From Pelolinea sp. (lineage in GTDB: Bacteria > Chloroflexota > Anaerolineae > Anaerolineales > Anaerolineaceae), in NCBI GenBank assembly GCA_012797975.1, contig JAAZOD010000026.1, positions 62,001 through 126,000 on the forward strand: a stretch of DNA of 64,000 bases, given 5' to 3'. Within the stretch, counting starts at the first letter, position 1. The number at the start of each line of letters is the position of its first letter. The notes beneath the pieces are model-generated. The model did no database searches. It saw nothing but the letters and a program-made list of their open reading frames with translations, and was not told where the DNA came from. The translations under genes were made by a program, and so were the position numbers. Below, in pieces: positions 1 through 9,580 of this stretch.

Positions 1-650
1 ATACGGCGGTCAAACCGGCAGGCCTGCATGATACCTTCCAGCAGATCGGAATGATTTTTGCATTTGCTGATGCCCACCGACGAACCAAGGTTGGCAGGTT
101 TTATGAAGAATGGATAAGTTCCCAGTGCTTCAGTATCGTGCATAAGCGCATCAATGTTTTTCTCAGCGTCTTTGCGGCTGGCGATGATCCAATCGACCAC
201 CGGGATATTGTTGGAACGCATCACATCCTTGAAGAGCCCTTTATCCATCCCAACGGAAGAACCCAGCACACCCGCGCCGACATAGGCAATATCTGCCATT
301 TCGAAGAATCCTTGCAGCGTGCCATCTTCTCCGAATGTTCCGTGCAGCACCGGAAATATCACATCCAGTTCGACCAAAGGTTCCAGATTATCCTTTTCAC
401 GTTTATACAGAACGGTTTTCCCTGGTTCGGGGATGAGCAAAACCCGGTAAAGCCCTTCAAAGGAGCCTTCTTGGAATTTTTGCCAGGTCTGTTTGCCGCT
501 CCACCACTCCCCTGAATGGGTGATCCCAATTTCCGTGATCTCGTATTTTTGAGGATCCAGAACGGAGAGAACGGATCTTGAGGACATGAGCGATACCTCA
601 TGTTCCCCAGAGCGACCCCCGAATAGAACACCGATGCGGATCTTTGTCAT
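1..650 (-). CDS. ddl: D-alanine--D-alanine ligase (3' end outside window)
   Basis: Cytoplasmic ATP-grasp ligase that joins two D-alanines to make the dipeptide MurF adds to the peptidoglycan precursor. The first 216 codons are visible. They open with the family signature GGRSGEHEVS, followed by FGEDGTLQG and the ATP-grasp start FIKPANLGSSVG. The ATG at 650 overlaps the murB stop as ATGA and has AGGAGA seven bases upstream, so it is the last visible gene of the dcw operon. The frame stays open to the left edge, so the C-terminal catalytic part is outside the window. Identity is firm; completeness cannot be judged. Confidence 0.93.
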   Translation of the reverse strand, partial: MTKIRIGVLFGGRSGEHEVSLMSSRSVLSVLDPQKYEITEIGITHSGEWWSGKQTWQKFQEGSFEGLYRVLLIPEPGKTVLYKREKDNLEPLVELDVIFPVLHGTFGEDGTLQGFFEMADIAYVGAGVLGSSVGMDKGLFKDVMRSNNIPVVDWIIASRKDAEKNIDALMHDTEALGTYPFFIKPANLGSSVGISKCKNHSDLLEGIMQACRFDRR

Positions 651-1618
651 GCTTTCTCCTGTGATGCTTCGAATTTCCCAAAAGTCTCATAAATTGCCGC
701 ATCCCACTCGCCAATGAGTTGCATTTCGGGGTGCAGGTAATAGCCAAATTTCTGATGGACGGCGTTTTCAATGGTTTCGATCAAAGCCCAAATATCCTGA
801 GCGCTTCCGCCGTTATTATTCATGATGAAGTTGGCATGTTGATCGCTGATCTCTGCTCCGCCGATCTGTTTTCCCTTCAGACCGGCAGCTTCGATCAATT
901 GACCTGCCTTTTCATCCGGCGGGTTGCGGAAAATGGACCCCATACTGGGACCTGACGGTTGCGTTCTCTGCCGGCGCTCTTTATAATCTTCGACCTTTGC
1001 CACCATTTGATCGTAATCGCCCGGCTGCGCGGAGAAACTGGCAGTCAGTATCACACAGTCAGTGCATTCCCGTTTCAAGACACTGGAGCGATATGCAAAA
1101 GCCATGGCATCCTTTCCGTAAACCATTTTGCCATTTTTTCGGTGCAAGATTTCTGCCTGAATGAAGGAATCGGCAGTTTCCTTGCCAAAACAACCAGCGT
1201 TGCCATAGACCGCTCCACCAACCGTTCCGGGTAGCGTGGCAGCCCATTCCAATCCTGCCAGATGGCGGTTGATGGCCTGCCTGGCCACTTTCGATATCAG
1301 CGCTCCGGATTCTGCATTCACCCGGAATTTGTCCTGGTAGCTGTGGATGGCCATGTTGTGGGCATGATTGATGATGACCACACCGCGAATACCCTTGTCG
1401 CTGACGAGGATATTGGATCCGCTGCCCAGCACCAACAGAGGCAGATCCAATTTCCAAACCGAAGTGGTGAATGTTTCCAATTCTTTTGCATCCTGTGCGA
1501 TCAGCAGGGCATCTGCATACCCACCGGTCTGAATGGTGGTGTAGTGTTTCATCTGGACGTTCTCTTGCAACCGTTCACCAAATTTTTCCTGAAGCTGTTT
1601 CAAATCCGAATCACGCAT
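647..1618 (-). CDS. murB: UDP-N-acetylenolpyruvoylglucosamine reductase
   Basis: FAD enzyme that reduces UDP-GlcNAc-enolpyruvate to UDP-MurNAc with NADPH in the cytoplasm. The 323-residue protein shows the FAD-binding segment LVLGSGSNILVSD near residue 62, the VGGAVYGNAG motif, the Tyr-containing YRSSVLK, the catalytic-serine motif GSIFRNP and a C-terminal LHPEMQLIGEW holding the conserved Glu. The tyrosine insert suggests a type I enzyme. Its start overlaps the 3' end of murC by eight bases, and its stop overlaps the ddl start. Upstream AAGGGGGAAGC serves as ribosome binding site. Confidence 0.95.
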   Translation of the reverse strand: MRDSDLKQLQEKFGERLQENVQMKHYTTIQTGGYADALLIAQDAKELETFTTSVWKLDLPLLVLGSGSNILVSDKGIRGVVIINHAHNMAIHSYQDKFRVNAESGALISKVARQAINRHLAGLEWAATLPGTVGGAVYGNAGCFGKETADSFIQAEILHRKNGKMVYGKDAMAFAYRSSVLKRECTDCVILTASFSAQPGDYDQMVAKVEDYKERRQRTQPSGPSMGSIFRNPPDEKAGQLIEAAGLKGKQIGGAEISDQHANFIMNNNGGSAQDIWALIETIENAVHQKFGYYLHPEMQLIGEWDAAIYETFGKFEASQEKA

Positions 1619-2987
1619 GCTTCCCCCTTTCTTTCAGTTGGGCGGATAACTGCTGATTGATCTGATATGCATCTCCTGCGGAAAGCACAAGAACGACATC
1701 CCCGCTTTTTAATTCTTTCTGCAGAAATTGCACGACCTCTGCGATGGAAGCGATGAAATGAACGTTGTCGTGATGGATCTGCGATGCGATTAATTGCGAA
1801 GAGTAATTTTGCTGTTTTTCACGAGAAGCATAGATTTCTGTCACGATCACCATATCGCTGGCGTGAAAAGCATCCAAATATTCCTGGAACAATTGTTGGG
1901 TGCGACTGTACGTGTGGGGTTGCCACACTGCGATGATGCGCTGCTGCGGGTAGCGGCTGCGGGCGGCCTGGATGGTGGAGCGGATCTCGGTGGGGTGGTG
2001 CCCGTAATCATCGATCAGGGTGATGCCGGCGAAACTGCCCAGAGTGTCAAATCGTCTGCCGGTACCGCTGAATTGCTTCAAAGCGCTACAGGTCGATTCC
2101 ATGGATAAGCCCACCACATCTACCAGTGCCAGTACTGCCGCTGCATTGAACGCGTTGTGATCGCCGGGAATGGAAAGATCTTGGCTCACAGTTTTTCCAT
2201 CCGGCAGTTGCAATTGAAAATTGGCGCCCTGCTGTTCCTGATGATGGATGGATTTCATGCGGTAATCAGCGAAGGTTGCACTTCCGTAATACAACACTCG
2301 ATGCGCCTTCTCAGCCCATTTTCCAATTTCACAGGTTTGCGGGTGGTCTGCATAAACCAGCAGAATTGCATCATTTTTCATCTTTCCAACCAATTCTTGG
2401 AAGGCGTGGATATAGGCTTCATGGGTTGGATAGCAATCGGGATGATCATATTCTACGATGGTGAGGATAAGATAATCGGGGGCCAGCCCGAGGAACATGG
2501 AGTCATACTCGTCTGCTTCGATGACGAAATATGCTCCGTGGCCGGCATGGGCATTGCTTTTCAAATTCTTGGAGGTCCCGCCGATGATAAAAGAAGGGTC
2601 GAGGTTTGCCTGATGAAGGACCCAGGCAACCATGGCGGTGGTGGTCGTTTTTCCGTGCGTTCCGGCTACTGCGATAACTTTTTGATGTGCGGTGAGTTGC
2701 TGCAGAAAATCGACCCTGCGCAGAACAGGAATACCCGCTGCCCGGGCTGCCTGCACTTCCACGTTGTCTTCTTGAATGGCTGACGAGCGTATCACGATAT
2801 TGGCACCGGCGATTTGTTCGGCTTTATGTCCGGCATAAACCGTAGCACCCATGCTGCGCAATTCCTCAGCAAGGGGCGAGATGAGCGCATCCGAACCGCT
2901 GACCGTGTTCCCCTGTTCCAGGAGCACGCGTGCGATGGGAGCTAATCCTGTTCCGCCAATTCCGATAAAGTGATAGTGTTTGCTCAT
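1611..2987 (-). CDS. murC: UDP-N-acetylmuramate--L-alanine ligase
   Basis: Cytoplasmic Mur ligase that adds the first L-Ala to UDP-MurNAc. The 458-residue protein starts MSKHYHFIGIGGTG with the Rossmann-like UDP-binding loop, then has the ATP P-loop AGTHGKTTTT around residue 110 and the central ligase motif VIEADEYD. A longer in-frame start to 3056 exists. The ATG at 2987 is preferred because it gives the family N-terminus and overlaps the stop of the upstream CvpA gene as ATGA, like other junctions in this operon. Confidence 0.95.
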   Translation of the reverse strand: MSKHYHFIGIGGTGLAPIARVLLEQGNTVSGSDALISPLAEELRSMGATVYAGHKAEQIAGANIVIRSSAIQEDNVEVQAARAAGIPVLRRVDFLQQLTAHQKVIAVAGTHGKTTTTAMVAWVLHQANLDPSFIIGGTSKNLKSNAHAGHGAYFVIEADEYDSMFLGLAPDYLILTIVEYDHPDCYPTHEAYIHAFQELVGKMKNDAILLVYADHPQTCEIGKWAEKAHRVLYYGSATFADYRMKSIHHQEQQGANFQLQLPDGKTVSQDLSIPGDHNAFNAAAVLALVDVVGLSMESTCSALKQFSGTGRRFDTLGSFAGITLIDDYGHHPTEIRSTIQAARSRYPQQRIIAVWQPHTYSRTQQLFQEYLDAFHASDMVIVTEIYASREKQQNYSSQLIASQIHHDNVHFIASIAEVVQFLQKELKSGDVVLVLSAGDAYQINQQLSAQLKERGKHA

Positions 2988-3523
2988 ATAAACATCACCA
3001 AAACAAAGACAAAGGAAATCGCTACCGCGTAATAAATTACGGGTGCGGTCAACCAAACCGGAGGGAGATAAGGAACCAGTGCCAGAGCGGCTTCTCCGGC
3101 AGGAGTTCCAACGATGGGCGGGATGAGGATTTCAAAGGGATAATTGGCATCTGCCAAAAAGAACCACAGCGAACCATAGATCAGAAAACCATTGATCCCA
3201 CCAATGATCAATCCCAGCAAAATATCCTGCAGCCGTCCGCGTGCCAAACGGTCATCACCCGCAAAGCGGGGGATGTTGGGTGTCTGGTAACCGAAAAAGA
3301 TCAGTGCGATGAAAATGATGATGCGCATCCAAACCTTGGATGTGACCGGGTTGGAAGCCAGGTATGTTTTTACGAAAGGAACATAGGTTTCCAGAATGGT
3401 AATGGCAAAGATCCCCATGATCGCGCTGAAAGTGACCAAGATTTCCTTTGTCCACCCTCTGATCGCTCCAATCAGGGCGAACATGATGATGAAGATCCAG
3501 AAAAGAACTCCCAGACTGATCAT
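2984..3523 (-). CDS. CvpA-family membrane protein
   Basis: A 179-residue membrane protein with about four hydrophobic segments (near residues 3-20, 33-50, 65-80 and 100-120, plus a hydrophobic C-terminus). It begins with the CvpA-like pattern of a short TM helix followed by GAIRGWTKE. The ATG at 3523 overlaps the murG stop as ATGA and has AAAGGAG upstream. CvpA proteins are tied to envelope integrity and colicin V production elsewhere, but the molecular role is not settled. Its place between murG and murC, where some bacteria have other genes, suggests a wall-linked function here. This is inference from operon position. Confidence 0.7.
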   Translation of the reverse strand: MISLGVLFWIFIIMFALIGAIRGWTKEILVTFSAIMGIFAITILETYVPFVKTYLASNPVTSKVWMRIIIFIALIFFGYQTPNIPRFAGDDRLARGRLQDILLGLIIGGINGFLIYGSLWFFLADANYPFEILIPPIVGTPAGEAALALVPYLPPVWLTAPVIYYAVAISFVFVLVMFI

Positions 3524-4632
3524 GCTGCTGCTCCTTTCTGTTTTTTCTTTTTCATTCCTGTTTCCATCACAATCTGCCCGATTTTTTGTGCGGCGTCAGG
3601 GGTGGCAAGTGAACGCATTGCGGTTTGCATAGTTTGCAGCCGCTGAGGGTCGTACAGCAGATCAAGAACGGTCGGCCGCAAAGAGTTTGCCATATCCTCA
3701 TCTCTCAAGATCACCGCTGCCCCGCTGTTTGCCAGATGATCGGCATTATTTTTTTGATAATGCCAAGCATGCGGGTAGGGGACCAAAATGGCGGGAAGGT
3801 TGAAAAATGGGAGCTCGCCCAATGTGGATGCTCCGGCCCGACAAACGGCCAGGTCGGCCGCCGCCAGGGCGGCGCCCATCGTCTCGTGCAGGTAAGGGAA
3901 AAGGTGATAACGCTTTTTCAACGTGTCCGGCAGTGTTTGTGCATTTTGTTGCGTTTCCTGGTAGTTATCCGAACCGCTGATATGGACTACCTGTGCCGCC
4001 TTCAGAAAGTCTGGCAGCAAGGGGTACAGTGCACGGTTGATGGATTGGGCACCTTTGCTGCCTCCAAAAACCAGCAAGACCGGCAACGCATCGGTTAACG
4101 CCAGCTCTCTGCGAGCCGCATCTTTCTTCCAGCGGGTCACTTCTTTGCGCAGAGGATATCCGCACAGAGTGACTTTGCTTTTTCTGCGGATGAATTGCCC
4201 TGATTCCGCAGTGCTGGTGAGAATCCGATCGGCATATTTCATGAGCACTTTCAATGCCAGACCCGGTTCAATATCCGGGATAAAGACCACAGAAGGAACA
4301 TGACGGGCGGCCAGTGCAACAGGCACGGAAAGATACCCACCGGTAGAAAAGAAAACATCCGGTTGGAATGAATGGACGATCATTTCGGCTTCTTGATAAC
4401 CGCGGACCAATTTGCTTATATTGCCCGGCAGTTTTTGCAGGCTAACTCCATGCAATCCCGCAGCAGGGATCGCTTTGTAAGGGATGCTCAGGCGAGTGAT
4501 GAGTTCAGTTTCCATGCCGCCTTCGCTTCCTACCCAAAGGATTTCATCTACTTGTTTGGTGAGCGTTTGAAGAACGGCGAGAGCGGGGTACACTCCGCCA
4601 CCCGTCATTCCTGCGCAAATCAACAACTTCAT
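3520..4632 (-). CDS. murG: UDP-GlcNAc:lipid I N-acetylglucosaminyltransferase
   Basis: Peripheral inner-face glycosyltransferase that makes lipid II from lipid I. The 370-residue protein has the GT-B layout, the donor-site motif GASTLGELPFF and the stretch VPYPHAWHYQKNNA near residue 270. The N-terminal glycine loop reads GMTGGGVYPALAV, where the usual GGTGGHV motif has a conserved His, so that His is Gly here. A start at 4686 is possible. ATG 4632 is chosen because GGGAGG lies about eight bases upstream and MKLLICAG matches the family start. It overlaps the ftsW 3' end by 89 bases. Confidence 0.93.
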   Translation of the reverse strand: MKLLICAGMTGGGVYPALAVLQTLTKQVDEILWVGSEGGMETELITRLSIPYKAIPAAGLHGVSLQKLPGNISKLVRGYQEAEMIVHSFQPDVFFSTGGYLSVPVALAARHVPSVVFIPDIEPGLALKVLMKYADRILTSTAESGQFIRRKSKVTLCGYPLRKEVTRWKKDAARRELALTDALPVLLVFGGSKGAQSINRALYPLLPDFLKAAQVVHISGSDNYQETQQNAQTLPDTLKKRYHLFPYLHETMGAALAAADLAVCRAGASTLGELPFFNLPAILVPYPHAWHYQKNNADHLANSGAAVILRDEDMANSLRPTVLDLLYDPQRLQTMQTAMRSLATPDAAQKIGQIVMETGMKKKKQKGAAA

Positions 4633-5791
4633 CGATGGGCCTCCCTTCCTCTTTGTTTTTTTGGTTGGCAGTGGCTCTGGACACATTCAGGATGAATCCT
4701 ACCCCTGCCAGAACCGTTACCATGTTGGAACCGCCGGCGCTGATAAAAGGCAGAGCATTCCCGGCGATGGGGATGATATTTACCATAACGCAGATATTGA
4801 TGGCTGCTTCCACGAATATCCAAATGCTTATCCCGGCTGCTAGCAATTTCCCTAACAGGTCTGGTGCCTGACTTGCGATGGTGAGTCCTCTCCACAGAAA
4901 GAACAGGAAGAGGAGAACCACAACGGCAGCACCGAACAAGCCCAATTCTTCCACAATCACCGCATAGATGGAATCAGTAGGAGCAACTGGCAGACCGGTG
5001 AACTTGGTGGTTGCATGCCCGATACCGACGCCCCAGAAACCACCTTTTACAATCGCCTCGATGGAACGTTGAGTCTGATACGATGCATTTTGGGGATCCT
5101 GCAGCCCGGCAACGAAGTCACTCACACGGGTATGCGCAGTGGGATACAGGAATATCAATGCCGATCCGATCACCATCACGACCAGCAACACGACGATGAT
5201 TTGGCGGATATTTCCTCCTCCGATGAAGAACATGATGCCACCCATGAGAACGATCGTAAGCACAGCAGAAAAATCTGGCTGCGCCATGATCAATCCTGCG
5301 ATCAGTCCCAGAATGCCGGCCAGAGGGAGTAACCCGAATTTGACTGAATCCAGCACATCCTGTTTGGCATACAACCAGAAAGCCAGGTAGATCACAACGG
5401 CCAATTTTGCAAATTCAGATGGCTGGATGGAGCCTTGGAACAGGGAGCGGCGTGCGCCCAGACGCGTTTCACCATATACAAAAGAAACCAGGATCAGAAG
5501 GATGACGACCGCCACCATCATCGGGAAGAGGAGTTTCTTGAAGCGGTGATAATCGATAGAATAGATAAGCGCTGCACCGAGGCACCCGAGGATGACAAAT
5601 TGAATCTGGCGATTGAAAAGGTAATCAGGTTTTTCTCCCAGTGTCGTCATAGAGTATTCCCAACCAGCGGAATAGACCATGAGCAAGCCGATGGCCAGCA
5701 GTGCCAATACGCATACCAGAAATGGCACATCAACGCCGAGGTGCAACGAACGCTCTTTTTTCTTTTTCGGGATTCCACTATTTGCGTTCAT
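4544..5791 (-). CDS. ftsW: SEDS-family peptidoglycan glycosyltransferase FtsW
   Basis: Polytopic SEDS protein that polymerises lipid II at the septum together with a class B PBP. The 415-residue sequence has about ten hydrophobic segments and SEDS landmarks: the loop RLGARRSLFQGSIQPSEFAK near residue 110, and a C-terminal region with LPFISAGGSNMV. The first 20 residues and last 40 are hydrophilic and cytoplasmic. Its ATG shares one base with the murD stop (TAATG). The 3' end runs well into murG, so the C-terminal tail is encoded by DNA that also encodes the MurG start. Confidence 0.93.
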   Translation of the reverse strand: MNANSGIPKKKKERSLHLGVDVPFLVCVLALLAIGLLMVYSAGWEYSMTTLGEKPDYLFNRQIQFVILGCLGAALIYSIDYHRFKKLLFPMMVAVVILLILVSFVYGETRLGARRSLFQGSIQPSEFAKLAVVIYLAFWLYAKQDVLDSVKFGLLPLAGILGLIAGLIMAQPDFSAVLTIVLMGGIMFFIGGGNIRQIIVVLLVVMVIGSALIFLYPTAHTRVSDFVAGLQDPQNASYQTQRSIEAIVKGGFWGVGIGHATTKFTGLPVAPTDSIYAVIVEELGLFGAAVVVLLFLFFLWRGLTIASQAPDLLGKLLAAGISIWIFVEAAINICVMVNIIPIAGNALPFISAGGSNMVTVLAGVGFILNVSRATANQKNKEEGRPIDEVVDLRRNDGWRSVPRSRRSSNAHQTSR

Positions 5792-7170
5792 TACAGTTCC
5801 TCCACAAGTTTCCTGAACAGTTCACCACGTTCTTCAAAATCTTTGAAGGCGTCATAACTGGTTCCGCCGGGAGAAAGCAATACCACATCCCCCTCCTGAA
5901 CGATTTTTGCGGCTGCTTGGATGGCTTCGGGAAGTGTGCCTGTTCTTTCCAATGTATAGGGAAAGTTGTGTTTTTCATACGAATCCAGCGCTGAATAGAT
6001 CAAGCTGGCCGCCTCACCAAACAGAATGATATGATCAGCGCGTTGATGGATTTCGGCTGCCAGGTCCATCCATGGCAGATGTTTATCCCTGCCGCCCAGT
6101 AGCAAGACCAGCGGTTCGTGGAAGGAACGGATGGCAGCCAGCGTTCTTTCGGGTGTGGTGGCGATGGAATCGTTGTACCAATCTGCTCCATGCCATTGGC
6201 GGATGAATTCCAGACGATGGCTGATGCCGTGCACCTCTTCAATCCCTGCCTGCATCGCTTCTTTGGAAAAACCGGCTGCATGGGCTGTTGCACAGGCAGC
6301 CAGAGCATTCAGCAGATTATGTGTTCCACGCAGGCGTACAGAGTGATTGGGACATATTTCTTGTTCCAATACCCCATCTTTGATCCACAGAGAATTTTCG
6401 CGCAGGAAGGTACCTGCCAGGTCTCCTTTTGGCTCCTGCAGTCCAAAAGTGATCAATTTTCCACGTACCTTGTTGCGCAAGTCCCATGCACCCGCATCTT
6501 CCCGATTCAGAATGGCTGTATCAGAGGGATGTTGATAATCCAGGATATGCGCTTTCGCTGCAGTGTATGCCTGCATGGTGCCATGCCGGTCGAGATGGTT
6601 GGGGGTGATATTGGTGATGGTGGCAACGGCTGGTGAAATGGTCATCAATTCCAACTGAAAGCTGGAAAGTTCCAAAATTACAACATCGCGAGGACCGATC
6701 TCTGCCAGGTAAGGGATCAGTGGTACTCCAATATTGCCGCCGATCCATGCTTTTTGGCCGTCCCGTACTGATTTTTTCGCGATTTCACCGACCATGGTGG
6801 TGGTGGTAGTCTTACCTGCCGAACCGGTGATCCCGATCGCTTTCGCTTTCAACCCTTCGAAGAGGATCTGAGAATCGTTGGAGAGAGGGATACCACGTTT
6901 TTGTGCTTCCTGAACGATGGGAAGATCCAACGGTACGCCGCCCGATATGCAGACCAGATCACATTCATCCAACAGGGTGAGAGGATGGCTGCCAAAGAAT
7001 GTTTGAATGCCCAATGCGCCAAGTTCTATGACTAGGTCGCTGAAATTCTCGGCTGAACGATTATCGTTCAGCGTCACCAAAGCATTCTTCTCGGCCAGGA
7101 AGCGTGCTAGAGCAACACCCTGACGGGCGCCACCCAGAACTAACACGCGCATTCCTCGGAAATTTCTCAT
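5791..7170 (-). CDS. murD: UDP-N-acetylmuramoylalanine--D-glutamate ligase
   Basis: Cytoplasmic Mur ligase adding D-Glu to UDP-MurNAc-L-Ala. The 459-residue protein has the N-terminal UDP-binding fold (VLVLGGARQGVALARFL), the P-loop GITGSAGKTTTTTM near residue 112, NITPNHLDRHG, and the C-terminal domain with LLGGRDKHLPW and LLSPGGTSYDAF. The start at 7170 lies two bases after the mraY stop. The stop shares one base with the ftsW start, so translation is probably coupled across three genes. Confidence 0.96.
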   Translation of the reverse strand: MRNFRGMRVLVLGGARQGVALARFLAEKNALVTLNDNRSAENFSDLVIELGALGIQTFFGSHPLTLLDECDLVCISGGVPLDLPIVQEAQKRGIPLSNDSQILFEGLKAKAIGITGSAGKTTTTTMVGEIAKKSVRDGQKAWIGGNIGVPLIPYLAEIGPRDVVILELSSFQLELMTISPAVATITNITPNHLDRHGTMQAYTAAKAHILDYQHPSDTAILNREDAGAWDLRNKVRGKLITFGLQEPKGDLAGTFLRENSLWIKDGVLEQEICPNHSVRLRGTHNLLNALAACATAHAAGFSKEAMQAGIEEVHGISHRLEFIRQWHGADWYNDSIATTPERTLAAIRSFHEPLVLLLGGRDKHLPWMDLAAEIHQRADHIILFGEAASLIYSALDSYEKHNFPYTLERTGTLPEAIQAAAKIVQEGDVVLLSPGGTSYDAFKDFEERGELFRKLVEEL

Positions 7171-7172
7171 CG

Positions 7173-8168
7173 TTATTTCACCATACTGATTGCTATTCCA
7201 ACCAATGCGAACAATAGATCAACGATCCAGAAACGCTGTACTACTTGCGTTTCACTCCAACCGCTCAATTCAAAATGGTGATGGAGCGGTGCCATCTTGA
7301 AAAGCCGTTTTCCTCCGGAAAGACGGAAATAGCCGATTTGCAGAACAACGCTCAATACTTCACTGGCAGGAATGATGGCGATGAGAGGTAAGAGCAACCA
7401 TTGACCGGTCATCAAAGCAACCGTTGCCAGGGTGGCGCCTAAGGCCAGGGAACCGGCATCTCCCATGAACAATTGAGCAGGGTGAACGTTGAACCATAAG
7501 AACCCTAACAGCGCACCGACGATGGTAAAACAGAAATTGGCAAGGAAGGTTTGTCCCTGCATCAGAGAAATCACACCATACGCTGTAAATGCTGTGATGG
7601 AAATGAGACTTGCCAATCCATCCAGCCCATCCGTGAAATTTACGGCATTGGAAAAGCCAACGATGATAAAGGTTGCAATGGGGATATACGCGACTCCCAG
7701 GGGAATGGGTTCCGGATAACTGGGCCAATACATTTCCGGCACGTGCAACGCATATTTCAGGAGGAAAGCGGTGATCAAAGCAAAAATGGTTTGCATCAGG
7801 AATTTCATTTTCGCAGACATTCCCAACCCTTTACGCGGTCCGCGAATGCCTTCCCAATCATCGATGGCGCCCAGAATGCTGAAGATCACCATAACTGCCA
7901 AAGGGAGCAAAATGGATAATCCGGAAATGTCGAATCCAAGCACGGTGGCTGCATTCATGAGGATGGTCAAAATGATCACCGGAAGGAGGATGATAAAACC
8001 GCCCATGGTGGGTGTTCCCAATTTTTCGATATGGCTTTCAGGTCCGTCTTCGCGGATGATCTTTCCAATCTTGAAGTGGCGCATGAGTTTGATCAGCGGT
8101 CCGCCCCAAATCAGGGAAAGGACGAAGCTCAAAATGACCAGGACGATTGATACACTAGTTTCTCTCAT
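7173..8168 (-). CDS. mraY: Phospho-N-acetylmuramoyl-pentapeptide-transferase
   Basis: Integral membrane enzyme that transfers phospho-MurNAc-pentapeptide to undecaprenyl phosphate, making lipid I. The 331-residue protein has about ten hydrophobic helices and the catalytic landmarks DDWEG (twin Asp), NFTDGLDGLAS and MAPLHHHFELSGW. Length is slightly short for the family but all key motifs are there. The ATG overlaps the murF stop as ATGA, which supports this start. Confidence 0.96.
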   Translation of the reverse strand: MRETSVSIVLVILSFVLSLIWGGPLIKLMRHFKIGKIIREDGPESHIEKLGTPTMGGFIILLPVIILTILMNAATVLGFDISGLSILLPLAVMVIFSILGAIDDWEGIRGPRKGLGMSAKMKFLMQTIFALITAFLLKYALHVPEMYWPSYPEPIPLGVAYIPIATFIIVGFSNAVNFTDGLDGLASLISITAFTAYGVISLMQGQTFLANFCFTIVGALLGFLWFNVHPAQLFMGDAGSLALGATLATVALMTGQWLLLPLIAIIPASEVLSVVLQIGYFRLSGGKRLFKMAPLHHHFELSGWSETQVVQRFWIVDLLFALVGIAISMVK

Positions 8169-9580
8169 TGCGTTTTCTCCAAAGCAGCGGAGATGGTGTC
8201 CATATGCAATCCGTGGGAACCTTTGATCAGGACCACATCCTCCGCTGTAAGGTTGTATTTAAGAATTTCCACGGCTTCGGCTGAATTATCCACCGAAGTG
8301 ATGGCGTTTTCCGGCAGGCCCGCCCGGCTGGCTGTTTCGGCAATGATGCGACCAAGCTTTCCAACTGTGATCAAATGGTTGACGACCGTGGCGGCTTTTT
8401 CACCCACCTGGTGATGCCCAAGTTCTTCATACGCGCCCAGCTCGAGCATGTCACCTAGCACGGCCACTTTATGCCCTTTCAATTCGTCCAGCAGATCCAG
8501 AGCTGCCAGCATTGATTCGGGAGTGGCATTATAGGTGTCATCCAGAATTAACGCACCCGTTTCAGTGCGCACGGCAACCAAACGTAGTTGGGAATGTCCT
8601 TTTTGCAAACCACTGATGATCTCATCCCAATTCATCCCCATGGCCAGACCGGCCGCGGCTGACCGCAGGACAGTTTGCACAGAATGTCGGCCTAATAAGG
8701 GCACCTGCACCGGATGCATTGCACCCTGGTGATGCAGGGTAAGAGTGATGCCTTTCAACCCGTTGCCCTGAATGCTATCTGCCCACAGATCAGCTTCGGG
8801 TGAAAGACCATAGAAGAGCACCTTGGCATGGGTCTTCTCGCTCATCGACCGCACGAAAGGATCGTCATAATTCAAGATGGCTGTTCCATGTTCGGGCAGC
8901 GCCTCAACCAGCTCGGCTTTGCCGCTTGCGATGATTTGCTGGCTTCCCGCACGCTCTGCGTGGACGGTTCCAATATTGGTGACAATTCCAATCTCGGGGG
9001 CAGCGATTTCACAAAGGAATTTGATTTCGCCGGGATAATAGAATCCCATTTCCAGCACCACGCAGTTCTGCCCATATCCGCAGTTCATCAAGGTGAGAGG
9101 GAGACCGATCTCATTATTGTAGTTGCCAGGATTCTTGTGGGTAGTGAAACGTTGCCCCAGTACTTCAGCGACCAATTCTTTGGTGGATGATTTACCCACA
9201 CTGCCTGTAATTCCAATCACTTTAAGACTTCTGCACTGTCGTTGATGGACCGCAATGGATTGCATCGCTTTCAGGGTATCGGGTACCTTGATCCCAAAAG
9301 GAAGAGGAGGAATGGCAAGCGGTGCCGAACGATCGATGCTTTCAATGTCCAGCACAGGAAAATCGCAACGAGTCTCGTGATCCATGACCACTACCTGTGC
9401 TCCGGCGGCCACGGCTTGCGGGACATAGGCATGTCCATCCACCCGTTCGCCTTTGATTGCGAAAAAGATTGAACCGGGGATCACGCGCCGTGAATCAATC
9501 GTGGCTTCGGAGAGCATCCCGTGATTCTGCTCTGTGAGTTGGATGCTAAAGGAACCAAACAGGTCAGTTAATTGAATCAT
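8165..9580 (-). CDS. murF: UDP-N-acetylmuramoyl-tripeptide--D-alanyl-D-alanine ligase
   Basis: Last cytoplasmic Mur ligase, adding the D-Ala-D-Ala made by Ddl. The 471-residue protein has a FFAIKGERVDGHAYV substrate segment, the P-loop GITGSVGKSSTKE near residue 100, and DDTYNATPESM with VLGDMLELG in the C-terminal half, all MurF-specific. ATG 9580 is chosen over longer starts (9598 or 9664) because AGGAAGTG precedes it and MIQLTDL fits the family. It overlaps the ftsI 3' end by 17 bases. No murE lies between ftsI and this gene, which is the usual place. Confidence 0.95.
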   Translation of the reverse strand: MIQLTDLFGSFSIQLTEQNHGMLSEATIDSRRVIPGSIFFAIKGERVDGHAYVPQAVAAGAQVVVMDHETRCDFPVLDIESIDRSAPLAIPPLPFGIKVPDTLKAMQSIAVHQRQCRSLKVIGITGSVGKSSTKELVAEVLGQRFTTHKNPGNYNNEIGLPLTLMNCGYGQNCVVLEMGFYYPGEIKFLCEIAAPEIGIVTNIGTVHAERAGSQQIIASGKAELVEALPEHGTAILNYDDPFVRSMSEKTHAKVLFYGLSPEADLWADSIQGNGLKGITLTLHHQGAMHPVQVPLLGRHSVQTVLRSAAAGLAMGMNWDEIISGLQKGHSQLRLVAVRTETGALILDDTYNATPESMLAALDLLDELKGHKVAVLGDMLELGAYEELGHHQVGEKAATVVNHLITVGKLGRIIAETASRAGLPENAITSVDNSAEAVEILKYNLTAEDVVLIKGSHGLHMDTISAALEKTQ

